DNA of 64,000 nucleotides from Pseudomonas plecoglossicida NBRC 103162 = DSM 15088. GTDB lineage: Bacteria; Pseudomonadota; Gammaproteobacteria; Pseudomonadales; Pseudomonadaceae. Below the pieces are notes generated by a model, which saw only the letters and a program-made list of their open reading frames with translations, was not told the origin of the DNA and did not search any database. The stretch lies in NCBI RefSeq assembly GCF_000730665.1, contig NZ_BBIV01000002.1:244482-308481 (forward strand), read 5' to 3'. Of this stretch, positions 46,095 through 55,365 are shown one piece after another. Positions within the stretch are counted from its first letter, which is position 1. The number at the start of each line of letters is the position of its first letter. The position numbers and the translations under genes were made by a program.

Positions 46095-49000
46095 TCATTC
46101 GGCAGGGAACGGGATCAGCCCCTCGATCTGTCCCAGGCGCAGGTCGCCCCGGTAAATGCGTATCTGCTCTGCGGGGTCGAGTGAGCGTTGCAGCTGTTCG
46201 TCCCGGCTCATCGAGCGCGGCTCGCACAGTTTCAGGTGGCCTTTGGCAAAGGCACGTGGGTTGTCCTGAGCATTGGTGTAGTGAAAGTGCGCCTCCCAGA
46301 GCGGCTGTCTGGGCTGAATGCGATTGACCGTGTAAACGTCCAGATAGTCATCGGCCCTGAGGCGTTTACGCGATCTGGCCAAGCCAATCTCGATCTGCCC
46401 TTCATCGAACAGGTAGCGCAAGGCCTTGCTGTCCGGGTGGCGGGTACCGAAATAGGCATCGGTCAGAAGGCGGCGCTTTTCTGCCTGCATGCCCGCCATG
46501 GCCTGTTCCAGCCGGGCTGCCAATGGCTGATCGGCTGGCGGGCCAGCGCGCAATTGCTGCGCGATGTCGAGCATGTCCTCGATGTGCCAGTCCATCAGGT
46601 CGGCCAGGCTGTTGGGTTCGTCCGAGTAGCGGGAGGCCAGGGCCACCTTGGCGTCCTGGCGTGCCAACAGCCCTTCGCCGATGCGATGCAGATAGGCGCT
46701 ACCGCGAGGTGTGGCCGTGGGCGTCACGTACTGCCACCGTTCACCGTCAAGCCGATACTGGGTGACCGGTTGATCGGTCACCGGGTCGTGCTGCACGGCG
46801 TGGGTGTCGTCCTGCTGCTGCTCGGCGAGGATAGTCTTGCCGTGTGTCGTACGGATCAGCTTTCGCTTGCCGCCTGGCACGCGGTAGGTCGCTTGTTTGC
46901 GGGGCACGACGGCTCCGGTCTCGCTGTCGTGCAATGCACGGCTCAGATCGCGTTCGGCCATGCCCTTCAGGGCACTCAGTTCATGAATGTAGTCTGTCAC
47001 GCAGGCGTCATCCACGGCCGGGTCGTTCAGGACAAGCAGGAAACAGGCTTTGCCCAGTGAAGTCTGGTATTCGCGTAGCGCGTTGTTGAGAATATCTACC
47101 TGCTCCGCCAATGGCAGGTCGGCCGCCGCGAGGCCATCGTGGCTCAGCATGGCCTCTTGGAAGTCGCGGTTGCGCAGGTCTGCCTGTAGGCGCAGGAGCT
47201 CGTCGAAACTTTCGGCGGTCAGCAGGTCTCGCTTGATCAGTAACTGGGTCAGGTCGCTGAGGACCTGGGCACTGGTGATCACGGTCGAGTAGTTGCGCTG
47301 GGCAATGATCTTTTCGATTTTCGCCACTTTGTTCTCGAACTGGATGCGGCTGTCCTGCAGGGCTTTGCTCAGGTTGCGGTCAAGGCGCAGGCTGACTGAC
47401 AGGATGCGTTTGTGGGCCGCCAGCGCGGTCTTCAAATTGTCGCGGAAGGCCAGCGAAAGGCGTGCCTGCTCATCGCCGAATGGCAGTTTGATCAGTGCCC
47501 GCGACTGCTCCTGCAGCAACGGATAGTCGGTCATGTCGAGCAAGCGGTGGAAGGCCTGGACGTCACTGTTGAGCAGCATCTCCCACCATTGGCCATGGGC
47601 GTAGGCCGCCTTGCTGCTGGGGTCGAACCTGCGAAAGCGGACCTCACTCATGCGGGCGAACAGGTCTACTTGCGATGCCAATACCTCGGCCTGCTTTTCG
47701 TAAGTGAGCGCCAGGATCAGGAACCTGTCGCGCAGTGCCTTGCGCAGGCCATGCAATGCTGTCATCCGCGTCTGCACCGCGTCGGGCAGTGCCTCTCGCG
47801 CAATATCCGGGTATTCCTTGAGTATTGCTCTCAAGGCCTTGGATGACTCGTCGTAGGGTTTGATGGCGTCGAGGTTGCTGTCGATGATTTTTTCATGTTT
47901 CAGCAGGGTTTCATCGTTGCGTGTCCTGGCCGCCTGCAGCTCGGCGAAGGCTTTGAAATTGTCTTCCCTGACACTCTGGCGGGTTCTGGGCATACCACCT
48001 GCCAGGCTGAGGTCGATCATCCATTCGCCATTCCAGCGCGTGATCCACGGTCCCATGCGACGCTCACGCCCGATGATGCGATAGCCATCCGGCTGGCCGC
48101 CTTGTTCGACCCATTCCCCTTTGCTGGTGTCCGGCCCGAGGATCCGTATGCCGTTCCAGGACTCCTCCACTTCGTAGGCGACATCCTGCAACTTCACGTA
48201 GTAACGCTCGTCGACCTTGAACAGCCCCCGCAAGCGACCGCTGGCTTGTGCTGCGTGCCCGTCCAAGCGTGTGGTCGCACGCAACTCGACGAGCGCGGCT
48301 CGGGCCTCGGAAGGCAGGTTGCCCAGCCGCTGGTCGTTGCTCCAGAGGCTGATGGACAGCGTAGCGGGTCTGGGGGGCGCTGCAGGCCCGACGCTGCGCA
48401 GCACCGGTCGCTCGGCGGAGATCGGTGCTGGGTCTGCCACCTGCGGGCCGTGTGCCAGCAGCATGGCGAGGTTGAGCAGCAGGTCCGTGGTGGCGAGCAC
48501 TCGCTCTTCGGTCGATCCGTGTGTCAGTGTCGCCAGGTCGTTCTTCAGGCTGAACAGGGTGACCGCCAGCCATACCAGCGTGGCAGCCGGGCCGCGCAGT
48601 AGCACCGTGACCGTATTGAATGCCAGCCATGTGCATTGCACGACCACCGCCCAGCGCTGCTGGGCGTTTGAGAGACTCTGGCGCGACGCCAACAGGATCA
48701 GGGTTTGGGCCTTGTCGTTGTAGAGGTGCGCATCCAGGTCGCCTGACCATGGCCTGACAGCCAGCTCGACGGGCAGGCGTAGTCGCTCCAAGGCCTCGTA
48801 AGTCATGATCGCCCCGGGGCCGAGCAGGGCGGCCAGTTCGGTCATGCCAGGGTGCAAATGCGGGCGGTTGAAACCGTCATTGTCATAGACCGGCCGGGCA
48901 TCGTCATCCAGCCAGGTCAGAATGCTGCGCTGCAGGTCCCCTGTGGCGCGGATGCCCTGCATCAACTGATCCAGGCTTGCAAACTCCAGGACTGTCTGTT

Positions 49001-50726
49001 CGACAATCAAGGGGCGGTAGAGTACCCAGGAGCGGGTGGCGGGGAGTTCGATCAGGTACATGCCATGTGCCTGGTCGCTGCCGGGGAAGCCCCTGACTCG
49101 CCTGAATGCCAACGGCGCAAGGCGTATGGGCGAATGGGGTGCACCACCGCAAACGTCGGCCAGCGCCTGCCAGCTGCGCTCATCCAGGTGGCCCTGGATC
49201 TTCGCCTCGAGGGCGCTGAACAGCAGGGCGCTGCGCCATTCTTCGGCAAATCGCCTGGTGCGCGTGGCCAGTGTGGTCAGGTCCAGTAACTGGGCATGAA
49301 CATAGTGCGGATAGCGGCCGCCGACATCCACGCTTTGGATCAGGCTGTTGAGGTATTCGAGGTTCATCCACGTTTCGAAGGCCTCTTCGTCCATACCGTG
49401 GAAGGCCGAGGCCACCTCCTGGCTACTTGGCTGCAAGCGCGAGATTGCCAGTTCAGTGAGGCTGATGGCCCTGACAAACTGCAGTTCCCAGGGCCCGCTG
49501 GAAGAGACCTGCACGCGCTGCGAAATGCTGATCAGCAGCCGGTCGGGATCCGGCAGCGGCCGGCCTGGGTGGTCTGCCTGCATCTGCTCGCGCAGACGCC
49601 GGGCGGTGTACTGCTGCAGGCTTTCGATGTCATCCATCGAGCTGGTGCCTTGAACTGCTGCCTGGTTCGCGGCCAGTCCCAGCAATGCGCTTTGGTACTG
49701 GAAGCGGTCGGTCGGATCGCTGTCGGACAGCCATTGTGGCAAAGGAATATTGGGAGCCTGGGAGAGTGGACGCGAGCAGTCCGGGAATGCCAACGAGGGG
49801 TCGCTCAGCTGATCGAAGGCGGCCTCCAGCGCAGCGACGTCGTCGAGGGCGCCCCGCTGGATACGGGCAAGACGCTGCAGCACAGCATTGAGCAATTGCC
49901 TCGCCTGATAGGCGAATGCCGGCGTCTGCAGCGCCGTATGCGTCCACGCCAGGCGGTCGAATGCATAGCGGTCGGCGAGGGTGTTACGCAGGGCACTGGC
50001 GAAATCAGCCTGGGTGTCGAAACCGCGAACGCTACCGCCAGGTGTGCACCAAAGCAGTCGCTGGCGGTTGACCGAAGGCGCGATGATGAGCAGGTCTGCC
50101 AATACCAATGGGGCATCGTTGAGTGAAACCTGCAGAGCATGTACGCCAGCGCTGCCGTCGGTCGCTTTGACCAGGCCATACAACAGCGCTTTGTCAGCGC
50201 CTGACAGTCCCTGGCGCTCGATGCTGTCGAGCAGGGCCGCCTTGAGCAACTGTTCGATCCAGCGCAGGGGGGATACCTCGGCGCTTGCGCTACTGCCACT
50301 CCAGAAGCTGATCTGCGCTTGCCCGAAAGCTTCGCTCAAGGTGGACAGCCGATCGTTGAAGACCTGGTTTAACACGTCCATGTCCAGGTCGATGGCGGGG
50401 TTGTGGTCTTGTGGACGGAACACCTGTGGTGGTGTCAGGCTCAGTTGGTCCGAAGGCGTGAGTGCCATGTCTCGGCCGTTGAGAAAGTGCGCGAGCAGAG
50501 TATCCACAAGGCCACTTTGCCGCGCCGGTTGGTTGCCTACGGCCGCGTGGAGGATGGTCAGGCCTTGCGCGGACTGCAGCAGCGGATGGTTTTCCCGGGT
50601 CCAGGGATAACGTTCGACGATCGCCTCGAAGGCGACGCGAGCGAGAACGCTGCGCAAGCGAGGCCGATCGGCGAAGCGAGCGGCTACCATTTGTCTGAAG
50701 GAGTTGGTTTGAGGAGTGGAGGACAT
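46095..50726 (-). CDS. Giant DUF6543 / dermonecrotic toxin-domain protein
   Basis: A 1543-aa protein without a signal peptide. Its opening (FADRPRLRSVLARVAFEAIVERYP) and N-terminal half have the pattern of the DUF6543 'dermonecrotic toxin'-type proteins of Pseudomonas. A strongly hydrophobic region starts at about residue 692 (WAVVVQCTWLAFNTVTVLL and PAATLVWLAVTLFSL), with another near 750. After it come a small beta-rich module (FKVDERYYVKLQDVAYEVEE ... NGIRILGP), long helical regions and a C-terminal domain with LWEAHFHY and RIYRGDLRLGQIEGLIPF. No LRR or NEL domain is seen, so the enzymatic activity, if any, is unknown. It sits on the minus strand between the PHA-system gene and phaI, inside an otherwise conserved locus. 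Confidence 0.8.
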   Translation of the reverse strand: MSSTPQTNSFRQMVAARFADRPRLRSVLARVAFEAIVERYPWTRENHPLLQSAQGLTILHAAVGNQPARQSGLVDTLLAHFLNGRDMALTPSDQLSLTPPQVFRPQDHNPAIDLDMDVLNQVFNDRLSTLSEAFGQAQISFWSGSSASAEVSPLRWIEQLLKAALLDSIERQGLSGADKALLYGLVKATDGSAGVHALQVSLNDAPLVLADLLIIAPSVNRQRLLWCTPGGSVRGFDTQADFASALRNTLADRYAFDRLAWTHTALQTPAFAYQARQLLNAVLQRLARIQRGALDDVAALEAAFDQLSDPSLAFPDCSRPLSQAPNIPLPQWLSDSDPTDRFQYQSALLGLAANQAAVQGTSSMDDIESLQQYTARRLREQMQADHPGRPLPDPDRLLISISQRVQVSSSGPWELQFVRAISLTELAISRLQPSSQEVASAFHGMDEEAFETWMNLEYLNSLIQSVDVGGRYPHYVHAQLLDLTTLATRTRRFAEEWRSALLFSALEAKIQGHLDERSWQALADVCGGAPHSPIRLAPLAFRRVRGFPGSDQAHGMYLIELPATRSWVLYRPLIVEQTVLEFASLDQLMQGIRATGDLQRSILTWLDDDARPVYDNDGFNRPHLHPGMTELAALLGPGAIMTYEALERLRLPVELAVRPWSGDLDAHLYNDKAQTLILLASRQSLSNAQQRWAVVVQCTWLAFNTVTVLLRGPAATLVWLAVTLFSLKNDLATLTHGSTEERVLATTDLLLNLAMLLAHGPQVADPAPISAERPVLRSVGPAAPPRPATLSISLWSNDQRLGNLPSEARAALVELRATTRLDGHAAQASGRLRGLFKVDERYYVKLQDVAYEVEESWNGIRILGPDTSKGEWVEQGGQPDGYRIIGRERRMGPWITRWNGEWMIDLSLAGGMPRTRQSVREDNFKAFAELQAARTRNDETLLKHEKIIDSNLDAIKPYDESSKALRAILKEYPDIAREALPDAVQTRMTALHGLRKALRDRFLILALTYEKQAEVLASQVDLFARMSEVRFRRFDPSSKAAYAHGQWWEMLLNSDVQAFHRLLDMTDYPLLQEQSRALIKLPFGDEQARLSLAFRDNLKTALAAHKRILSVSLRLDRNLSKALQDSRIQFENKVAKIEKIIAQRNYSTVITSAQVLSDLTQLLIKRDLLTAESFDELLRLQADLRNRDFQEAMLSHDGLAAADLPLAEQVDILNNALREYQTSLGKACFLLVLNDPAVDDACVTDYIHELSALKGMAERDLSRALHDSETGAVVPRKQATYRVPGGKRKLIRTTHGKTILAEQQQDDTHAVQHDPVTDQPVTQYRLDGERWQYVTPTATPRGSAYLHRIGEGLLARQDAKVALASRYSDEPNSLADLMDWHIEDMLDIAQQLRAGPPADQPLAARLEQAMAGMQAEKRRLLTDAYFGTRHPDSKALRYLFDEGQIEIGLARSRKRLRADDYLDVYTVNRIQPRQPLWEAHFHYTNAQDNPRAFAKGHLKLCEPRSMSRDEQLQRSLDPAEQIRIYRGDLRLGQIEGLIPFPAE

Positions 50727-50909
50727 GCTGTTAAAAGCTCCAGTCGATGTAGGAGCCGAATGCTGTATTGCCAGCCTGAAGCGATTGCGGTAGATAGTGC
50801 AGCGCGGTCATCTTAGGGTGAAGATTCTAATTCCCCCGCCTACCTTATGCTCCAAGCCCAACCTCCATGGGCGGTTCCTCCCTCCACTCATGAGCATGAG
50901 GTACAGAGC
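50727..50909. promoter_or_regulatory. Divergent intergenic region: phaI promoter region
   Basis: These 183 bases separate the divergent giant toxin-type gene and phaI and must contain the phaIF promoter. PhaD is known to act on the phaI promoter in P. putida, but no operator could be recognised with confidence. Confidence 0.4.
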
Positions 50910-51329
50910 ATGGCCAAAGTGAATGTGAAGAAAAAGGATGACGCCCAGAGCACGCTGGGCGAGGTGCGCGGCTACGCGCGCAAGATCTGGCTGGCCGGTA
51001 TCGGCGCGTATGCACGCGTTGGCCAGGAAGGCTCCGAGTATTTCCAGGAGCTGGTAAAAGCCGGTGAAGGTGTCGAAAAACGTGGCAAGAAGCAGATCGA
51101 CAAAGAGCTCGCTGCTGCCAACAACCAGATCGACGAAGCTACCCAGGAAGTCAGCCGTGTGCGTGGCAAGGTCGAGCTTCAGCTCGACAAGATCGAAAAG
51201 GCTTTCGACGCACGGGTCGGTCGCGCCTTGAATCGCCTTGGCATTCCGTCTAAACATGACGTTGAGGCGTTGTCCATCAAGCTTGAACAGCTGCACGAGC
51301 TGCTCGAGCGTGTCGCGCACAAACCATAA
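50910..51329 (+). CDS. phaI: Phasin PhaI
   Basis: A 139-aa PHA granule-associated protein (phasin). The family core YARKIWLAGIGAYARVGQEGSEYFQELVKAGE is followed by a heptad-rich helical region and the shared phasin motif FDARVGRALNRLGIPSKHDVEAL. Phasins coat the granule surface and influence granule number and size. ATG 50910 is preceded by a GAGGT ribosome binding site and gives the standard PhaI length. phaF follows 10 nt later. Confidence 0.95.
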   Translation: MAKVNVKKKDDAQSTLGEVRGYARKIWLAGIGAYARVGQEGSEYFQELVKAGEGVEKRGKKQIDKELAAANNQIDEATQEVSRVRGKVELQLDKIEKAFDARVGRALNRLGIPSKHDVEALSIKLEQLHELLERVAHKP

Positions 51330-51339
51330 GGAGAGCAGG

Positions 51340-52053
51340 ATGGCTGGCAAGAAGAATTTCGAGAAAGAAGGCAGCTCCTGGATCGGCGGGATCGAGAAGT
51401 ACTCCCGCAAGATCTGGCTGGCAGGGCTGGGTATCTACTCCAAGGTCGACCAGGACGGTCCGAAGCTGTTCGAGTCGCTGGTGAAGGATGGCGAGAAGGC
51501 CGAGAAGCAGGCGAAGAAGACCGCCGAAGACGTGGCCGAAACCGCCAAGTCCTCGACCACTTCCCGCGTCTCTGGCGTGAAAGACCGTGCGCTGGGCAAG
51601 TGGAGCGAGCTCGAAGAGGCCTTCGACAAGCGCCTGAACAGCGCCATCTCGCGCCTTGGCGTGCCAAGCCGCAACGAGATCAAGGCCCTGCACCAGCAGG
51701 TCGACAGCCTGACCAAGCAGATCGAGAAGCTGACCGGCGCTTCGGTGACGCCGGTTTCTTCGCGCGCCGCCGCCAAGCCGGCTGCCAGCAAGACTGCGGC
51801 CAAGCCATTGGCCAAGGCGGCTGCCAAGCCTGCGGCCAAGACGGCTGCGGCCAAACCTGCAGCCAAGCCTGCAGCTGCCAAGCCGGCTGCTGCGAAGAAG
51901 CCTGCGGTGAAGAAAGCTGCGGCCAAGCCTGCCGCTGCCAAACCGGCAGCCCCTGCTGCCAGTGCCGCCCCGGCTGCTACTGCAGCACCGGCGCCAAGCG
52001 CGGCTCCGGTCAGCAGCGCACCTTCGGCACCGGTCACGGCCACGCTGATCTAA
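51340..52053 (+). CDS. phaF: Phasin/nucleoid-associated protein PhaF
   Basis: A 237-aa bifunctional phasin. The N-terminal half is a granule-binding phasin domain (KYSRKIWLAGLGIYSKVDQDGPKLFESL) with a leucine-zipper-like stretch ALHQQVDSLTKQIEKL. The C-terminal half, from about residue 143, is a histone H1-like array of AAAKPA-type repeats that binds DNA and helps segregate granules. The last about 35 residues are Ala/Pro/Ser/Thr-rich without lysines. ATG 51340 has AAGGAG upstream. Confidence 0.95.
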   Translation: MAGKKNFEKEGSSWIGGIEKYSRKIWLAGLGIYSKVDQDGPKLFESLVKDGEKAEKQAKKTAEDVAETAKSSTTSRVSGVKDRALGKWSELEEAFDKRLNSAISRLGVPSRNEIKALHQQVDSLTKQIEKLTGASVTPVSSRAAAKPAASKTAAKPLAKAAAKPAAKTAAAKPAAKPAAAKPAAAKKPAVKKAAAKPAAAKPAAPAASAAPAATAAPAPSAAPVSSAPSAPVTATLI

Positions 52054-52064
52054 GGTCGCGTCGC

Positions 52065-52094
52065 GCCCATCGCCGGCTTGCCGGCGATGGGGCC
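52065..52094. terminator. REP-like palindrome between convergent phaF and phaD
   Basis: GCCCATCGCCGG-CTTG-CCGGCGATGGGGC forms a stable hairpin in the 42-nt gap between the convergent phaF and phaD genes, so it can end both messages. Confidence 0.75.
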
Positions 52095-52095
52095 T

Positions 52096-52728
52096 TCAGC
52101 CCTCCAGATATCGCTGCGCCAACTGCTGCGCGGCCTCTCGCGGCTTTTCCTGCAGATGCGGCGCCACCAGCATCATCACCTGGTACACCACCACCCCCAC
52201 ATCGCCCTCGCGCCCGAGCACGCGTTGGTAGTCGAGCGAGAACATCAGCGTCAGGGTGATCTGTTCCACGAGCTGCCCCAGTGCCTGGGTTTCGCTGACC
52301 ACCTGCCCCTGGCTCTTGAGGCTGGCCAGCAACGCCGCCAGCGTGCGCTTGAGCCCATTGATCAGGCTGCGCATGCCACGGGCCAGCTTGGGCAGACGCC
52401 CGGTCAGGTTCGACAAGTCCTGGAACAGGAAACGGTACTGCGCCATGTGCTCGACGATCAGGTGCAGGAACAGCCAGTAGTCCTCGGCACTCAGGCGCAC
52501 GTCCAGCGGTGGGTCGAGCAAGGGCATCAGCGACTCTTCGAAACGCTCGAACAGGCCGTGCACCAGCGGCTCCTTGCCGTGGAAGTGGTAGTAGAGGTTG
52601 CCGGGGCTGATCCCCAGTTCGTTGGCGATCTCAAGGGTCGAGACATTGGGTTCGCCCTGCTGGTTGAACAGCTGCAGGGCACATTCGAGGATACGGTCGC
52701 GGGTTTTCATCCGGGCAAGTGTGCTCAT
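52096..52728 (-). CDS. phaD: TetR-family regulator PhaD
   Basis: A TetR-type protein (210 aa from 52728, or 204 aa from ATG 52710, MKTRDRILECALQLF). The helix-turn-helix reads VSTLEIANELGISPGNLYYHFHGKEPL. The C-terminal ligand domain includes PKLARGMRSLINGLKRTLAALLASLK. In P. putida PhaD activates the phaC1 and phaI promoters. The start at 52728 overlaps the phaC2 stop (ATGA); the 52710 start gives the commonly reported length. It ends the phaC1-phaZ-phaC2-phaD unit. Confidence 0.93.
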   Translation of the reverse strand: MSTLARMKTRDRILECALQLFNQQGEPNVSTLEIANELGISPGNLYYHFHGKEPLVHGLFERFEESLMPLLDPPLDVRLSAEDYWLFLHLIVEHMAQYRFLFQDLSNLTGRLPKLARGMRSLINGLKRTLAALLASLKSQGQVVSETQALGQLVEQITLTLMFSLDYQRVLGREGDVGVVVYQVMMLVAPHLQEKPREAAQQLAQRYLEG

Positions 52729-54407
52729 CGGGTCAGGACGTAGGTGCCTGGCGCGGGGCCCAGCGGTGGATAGGTGGCGTTGCCCAGCTCCAGGCGCGGG
52801 GCCTTGAGCGGGCCGGAGCGCGGCGTGATCCACTCCAGCCACAAGGGCCACCAGCTGCCGTCGCTGCGCTTGGCGTCGTGGAACCAGGCGCGCGGGTCGC
52901 CCGACATCCTGGGGTTGTCCAGGTAGTAGGCCTTGGGGTTGCCAGGCGGGTTGATGATGCTCTGGATGTGACCGCTGTTGGCCAGCACGAAACGCCGCTC
53001 GCCGCCCAGCAGCAAGGCCGAGCGATACACCGCATCCCACGGCGTGATGTGGTCGTTGCTGCCGGCCACGGTGAAGCTGTCCAGGTCGACCTGCCTGAGG
53101 TCGATGGGCGTGCCGCACACTTCCAGTCCGGTCGGGTGGGTCAGCGGGTTGTGCTTGAAGAAGTCCAGCAGGTCGCCATGCAGGGCGGCCGGCAGGCGCG
53201 TGCTGTCGGCGTTCCAGTAGAGGATGTCGAACGCAGGTGGCGTCTTGCCCATCAGGTAATTGTTGACCCAGTAGTTCCAGATCAGGTCGTTGGGCCGCAT
53301 CCAGGCAAAGATGCGCGCCACCTCGGCGCCATCGAGCACCCCGCGCTGATAGGAGCGGCGCTTGGCGGCCTCGATGGTCTGCTCGTCGGCGAACAGGCTG
53401 GCCGGGCTTTCGAACTGGCTGTCGAGCAGGCTCACCAGGTAGGTGGCGCTGCGCACCCGGCGCAACTGGTGCTTGGCCTGCAGGTGACCTTGCAGGGCGG
53501 CGATGCTCAGGCCGCCGGCACAGGCACCCATGAGGTTCGGGTCGCGGCTGCCGCTGATGCTGCGGCAGGCGTTGAGCGCTTCTTCCAAAGCCTGCACGTA
53601 GCTCGACAGGCCCCATTCGCGGTGGCGTGGGTCAGGGTTGCGCCAGCTGACCATGAACACCTGCAAGCCACTCTTGAGCATGTACTGGACGTAGCTGTTG
53701 CTCGGCTGCAAGTCGAAGATGTAGAACTTGTTGATCTGCGGGGGCACCACCAGCACGGGGCGAGCGTGCTGTTTCTCGCTCATCGGCTTGTACTGGATCA
53801 GCTCCAGCAACTCATTGCGAAACACCACCGCGCCGGGGGTCACCGCCAGGTTGCCGCCCACTTCAAAGGCGCGTTCGTCGACCTGGCGGGGCAGGCCATC
53901 GTTGTGCCGCAAGTCGTCGAGCAGGTGCGCCACACCGCGTACCAGGCTCTGCCCACCGGTGTTGAACAGCTCCTTGACCGCCAAGGGGTTGAGCAGCGAG
54001 TTGCTGGGCGCCAGGGCATCGTTGAGCAGGTTGAACAGGAAGTGCGCGCGGGCCCTGTCGTCGTCCGTGAGGTGGCTGTCCTCGATCCACAGGCGGGTCT
54101 GCTTCTGCCAGGCCAGGTAGGCCTGCAGGCTGCGCCGGTAGAAGGGGTTCTGGCTCCACGTGGGATCGTTGAAGCGGCTGTCGCGCGGACTCGGCTGATA
54201 AGGCGTGTCGCCCAGCATCACGCGGCCCAGCTGACCGCTCAGGGCCAGCAGGTGGCGCGCCGTGTGCAATGGGTTGCGCAGGCTCTGGCGTCCGACACTG
54301 CGCAGCGTCGATATCAGGTCGCGGCCGCGCAGGCCGAGGATGGCGTTCTGCACGTTCATGCTGGCGGCGGGAGGCGTTGTCGTTCCTCGTTCCGGTTTTT
54401 CTTTCAT
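52725..54407 (-). CDS. phaC2: Class II PHA synthase 2
   Basis: A 560-aa class II (medium-chain-length) PHA polymerase that links (R)-3-hydroxyacyl-CoA units on the granule surface. The lipase-like box GACAGG carries the catalytic Cys296; the aspartate and histidine of the triad lie in VAGSNDHITPWDAV and NSGHIQSIINPPGNPKA. The N-terminal PSPRDSRFNDPTWSQNPFYRR block is typical of PhaC. It is clearly paralogous to phaC1, with the depolymerase gene between them. Confidence 0.96.
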   Translation of the reverse strand: MKEKPERGTTTPPAASMNVQNAILGLRGRDLISTLRSVGRQSLRNPLHTARHLLALSGQLGRVMLGDTPYQPSPRDSRFNDPTWSQNPFYRRSLQAYLAWQKQTRLWIEDSHLTDDDRARAHFLFNLLNDALAPSNSLLNPLAVKELFNTGGQSLVRGVAHLLDDLRHNDGLPRQVDERAFEVGGNLAVTPGAVVFRNELLELIQYKPMSEKQHARPVLVVPPQINKFYIFDLQPSNSYVQYMLKSGLQVFMVSWRNPDPRHREWGLSSYVQALEEALNACRSISGSRDPNLMGACAGGLSIAALQGHLQAKHQLRRVRSATYLVSLLDSQFESPASLFADEQTIEAAKRRSYQRGVLDGAEVARIFAWMRPNDLIWNYWVNNYLMGKTPPAFDILYWNADSTRLPAALHGDLLDFFKHNPLTHPTGLEVCGTPIDLRQVDLDSFTVAGSNDHITPWDAVYRSALLLGGERRFVLANSGHIQSIINPPGNPKAYYLDNPRMSGDPRAWFHDAKRSDGSWWPLWLEWITPRSGPLKAPRLELGNATYPPLGPAPGTYVLTR

Positions 54408-54449
54408 GGCAACACTCCCTCGTCTTACCAGATTCGCGGGCAGCGACTA

Positions 54450-55301
54450 TCAACCGCCGGAGGCGGGGCGCGGATGCATGACCGCGCGCTGACGTTCTTC
54501 CTGGAGAAACTTCATGATGATCGGCGCGACGGCTTCGGCCCGGGTGATCAGGAACAGGTGGCCGTCGTCGATAATGTGTAGCTGGGCATTGGGAATTCGC
54601 CAGGCCAGCAGGCGCATGTTGATCAAGGGGATCAGCGGGTCGTCGTCGCCGGCCAGGACCAGGGTTGGCTGCTGGATCCTGTGCAGCCAGTGGATGCTGG
54701 TCCAGCCCAGGCCTGCGAACAGCTGCCAGTAGTAGCCCAGCTTGCCGCCGGAGCGCACCTTGGCCGCGTGGTGCATGGCCAGGTCCGGGTCGCGGCGAAA
54801 GCCACCGCCATAGATCAGCGGGGCAATGCGAATGACATGGGATGGCTGGATATAGCGCCTCGGGCTTGCCATCATCCACAGCACCTTGGGCTTGCCCGGC
54901 ACCATCACTGCGCCGGCTGCCGTGGCCGCCAGCACCAGCTTCTTGCAGCGCTCCGGGTAGTCATGGGCGAATTGCTGGGCAAGGGCGCCGCCCCAGGACA
55001 CGCCGATGACGTTGACCTGGCCGTAGTCCAGGTAGTCGAGCATGCGCGCGGTCAGCTTCGCCAGGCCGGGAAAGCGATAGGGGTGGCGCGGGGTGGAAGA
55101 CCCGCCCACGCCCGGCACATCGAAGGCGATCACCTCCAGGTCCGGGTCCAGCGCTTCGATGAACGGAAATACCAGCTCCAGGTTGGCGCCGATGCCGTTG
55201 AAGATCAGCAGTGGCGTCAGGTGTGGCTTGCCCGGACGCACGGCGGTGCGGATGGATTGTTCATCCAGCTCGACGGTCCTGAAAATGTAGGGTTGCGGCA
55301 T
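54450..55301 (-). CDS. phaZ: Intracellular PHA depolymerase
   Basis: A 283-aa alpha/beta hydrolase that degrades stored medium-chain PHA to hydroxy acids. The nucleophile elbow GVSWGG contains Ser102, as described for P. putida PhaZ; the aspartate in VLAGDDDPLIPL and histidine in IIDDGHLFLI complete the triad. GIGANLELVFPF provides the oxyanion region. It is located between the two synthase genes, so synthesis and turnover enzymes are made together. Confidence 0.96.
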   Translation of the reverse strand: MPQPYIFRTVELDEQSIRTAVRPGKPHLTPLLIFNGIGANLELVFPFIEALDPDLEVIAFDVPGVGGSSTPRHPYRFPGLAKLTARMLDYLDYGQVNVIGVSWGGALAQQFAHDYPERCKKLVLAATAAGAVMVPGKPKVLWMMASPRRYIQPSHVIRIAPLIYGGGFRRDPDLAMHHAAKVRSGGKLGYYWQLFAGLGWTSIHWLHRIQQPTLVLAGDDDPLIPLINMRLLAWRIPNAQLHIIDDGHLFLITRAEAVAPIIMKFLQEERQRAVMHPRPASGG

Positions 55302-55365
55302 GCGTGTGACTCTTTGGTGTCCATAAGCACCGTGGCGCGCCGTCGGGCGGCCACGGCGTTACTGC

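Noticed and set aside
51766..51960. Tandem repeats considered as a CRISPR or minisatellite array
   Set aside because: They are in-frame codons for the Ala-Ala-Lys-Pro repeats of PhaF, without spacers.
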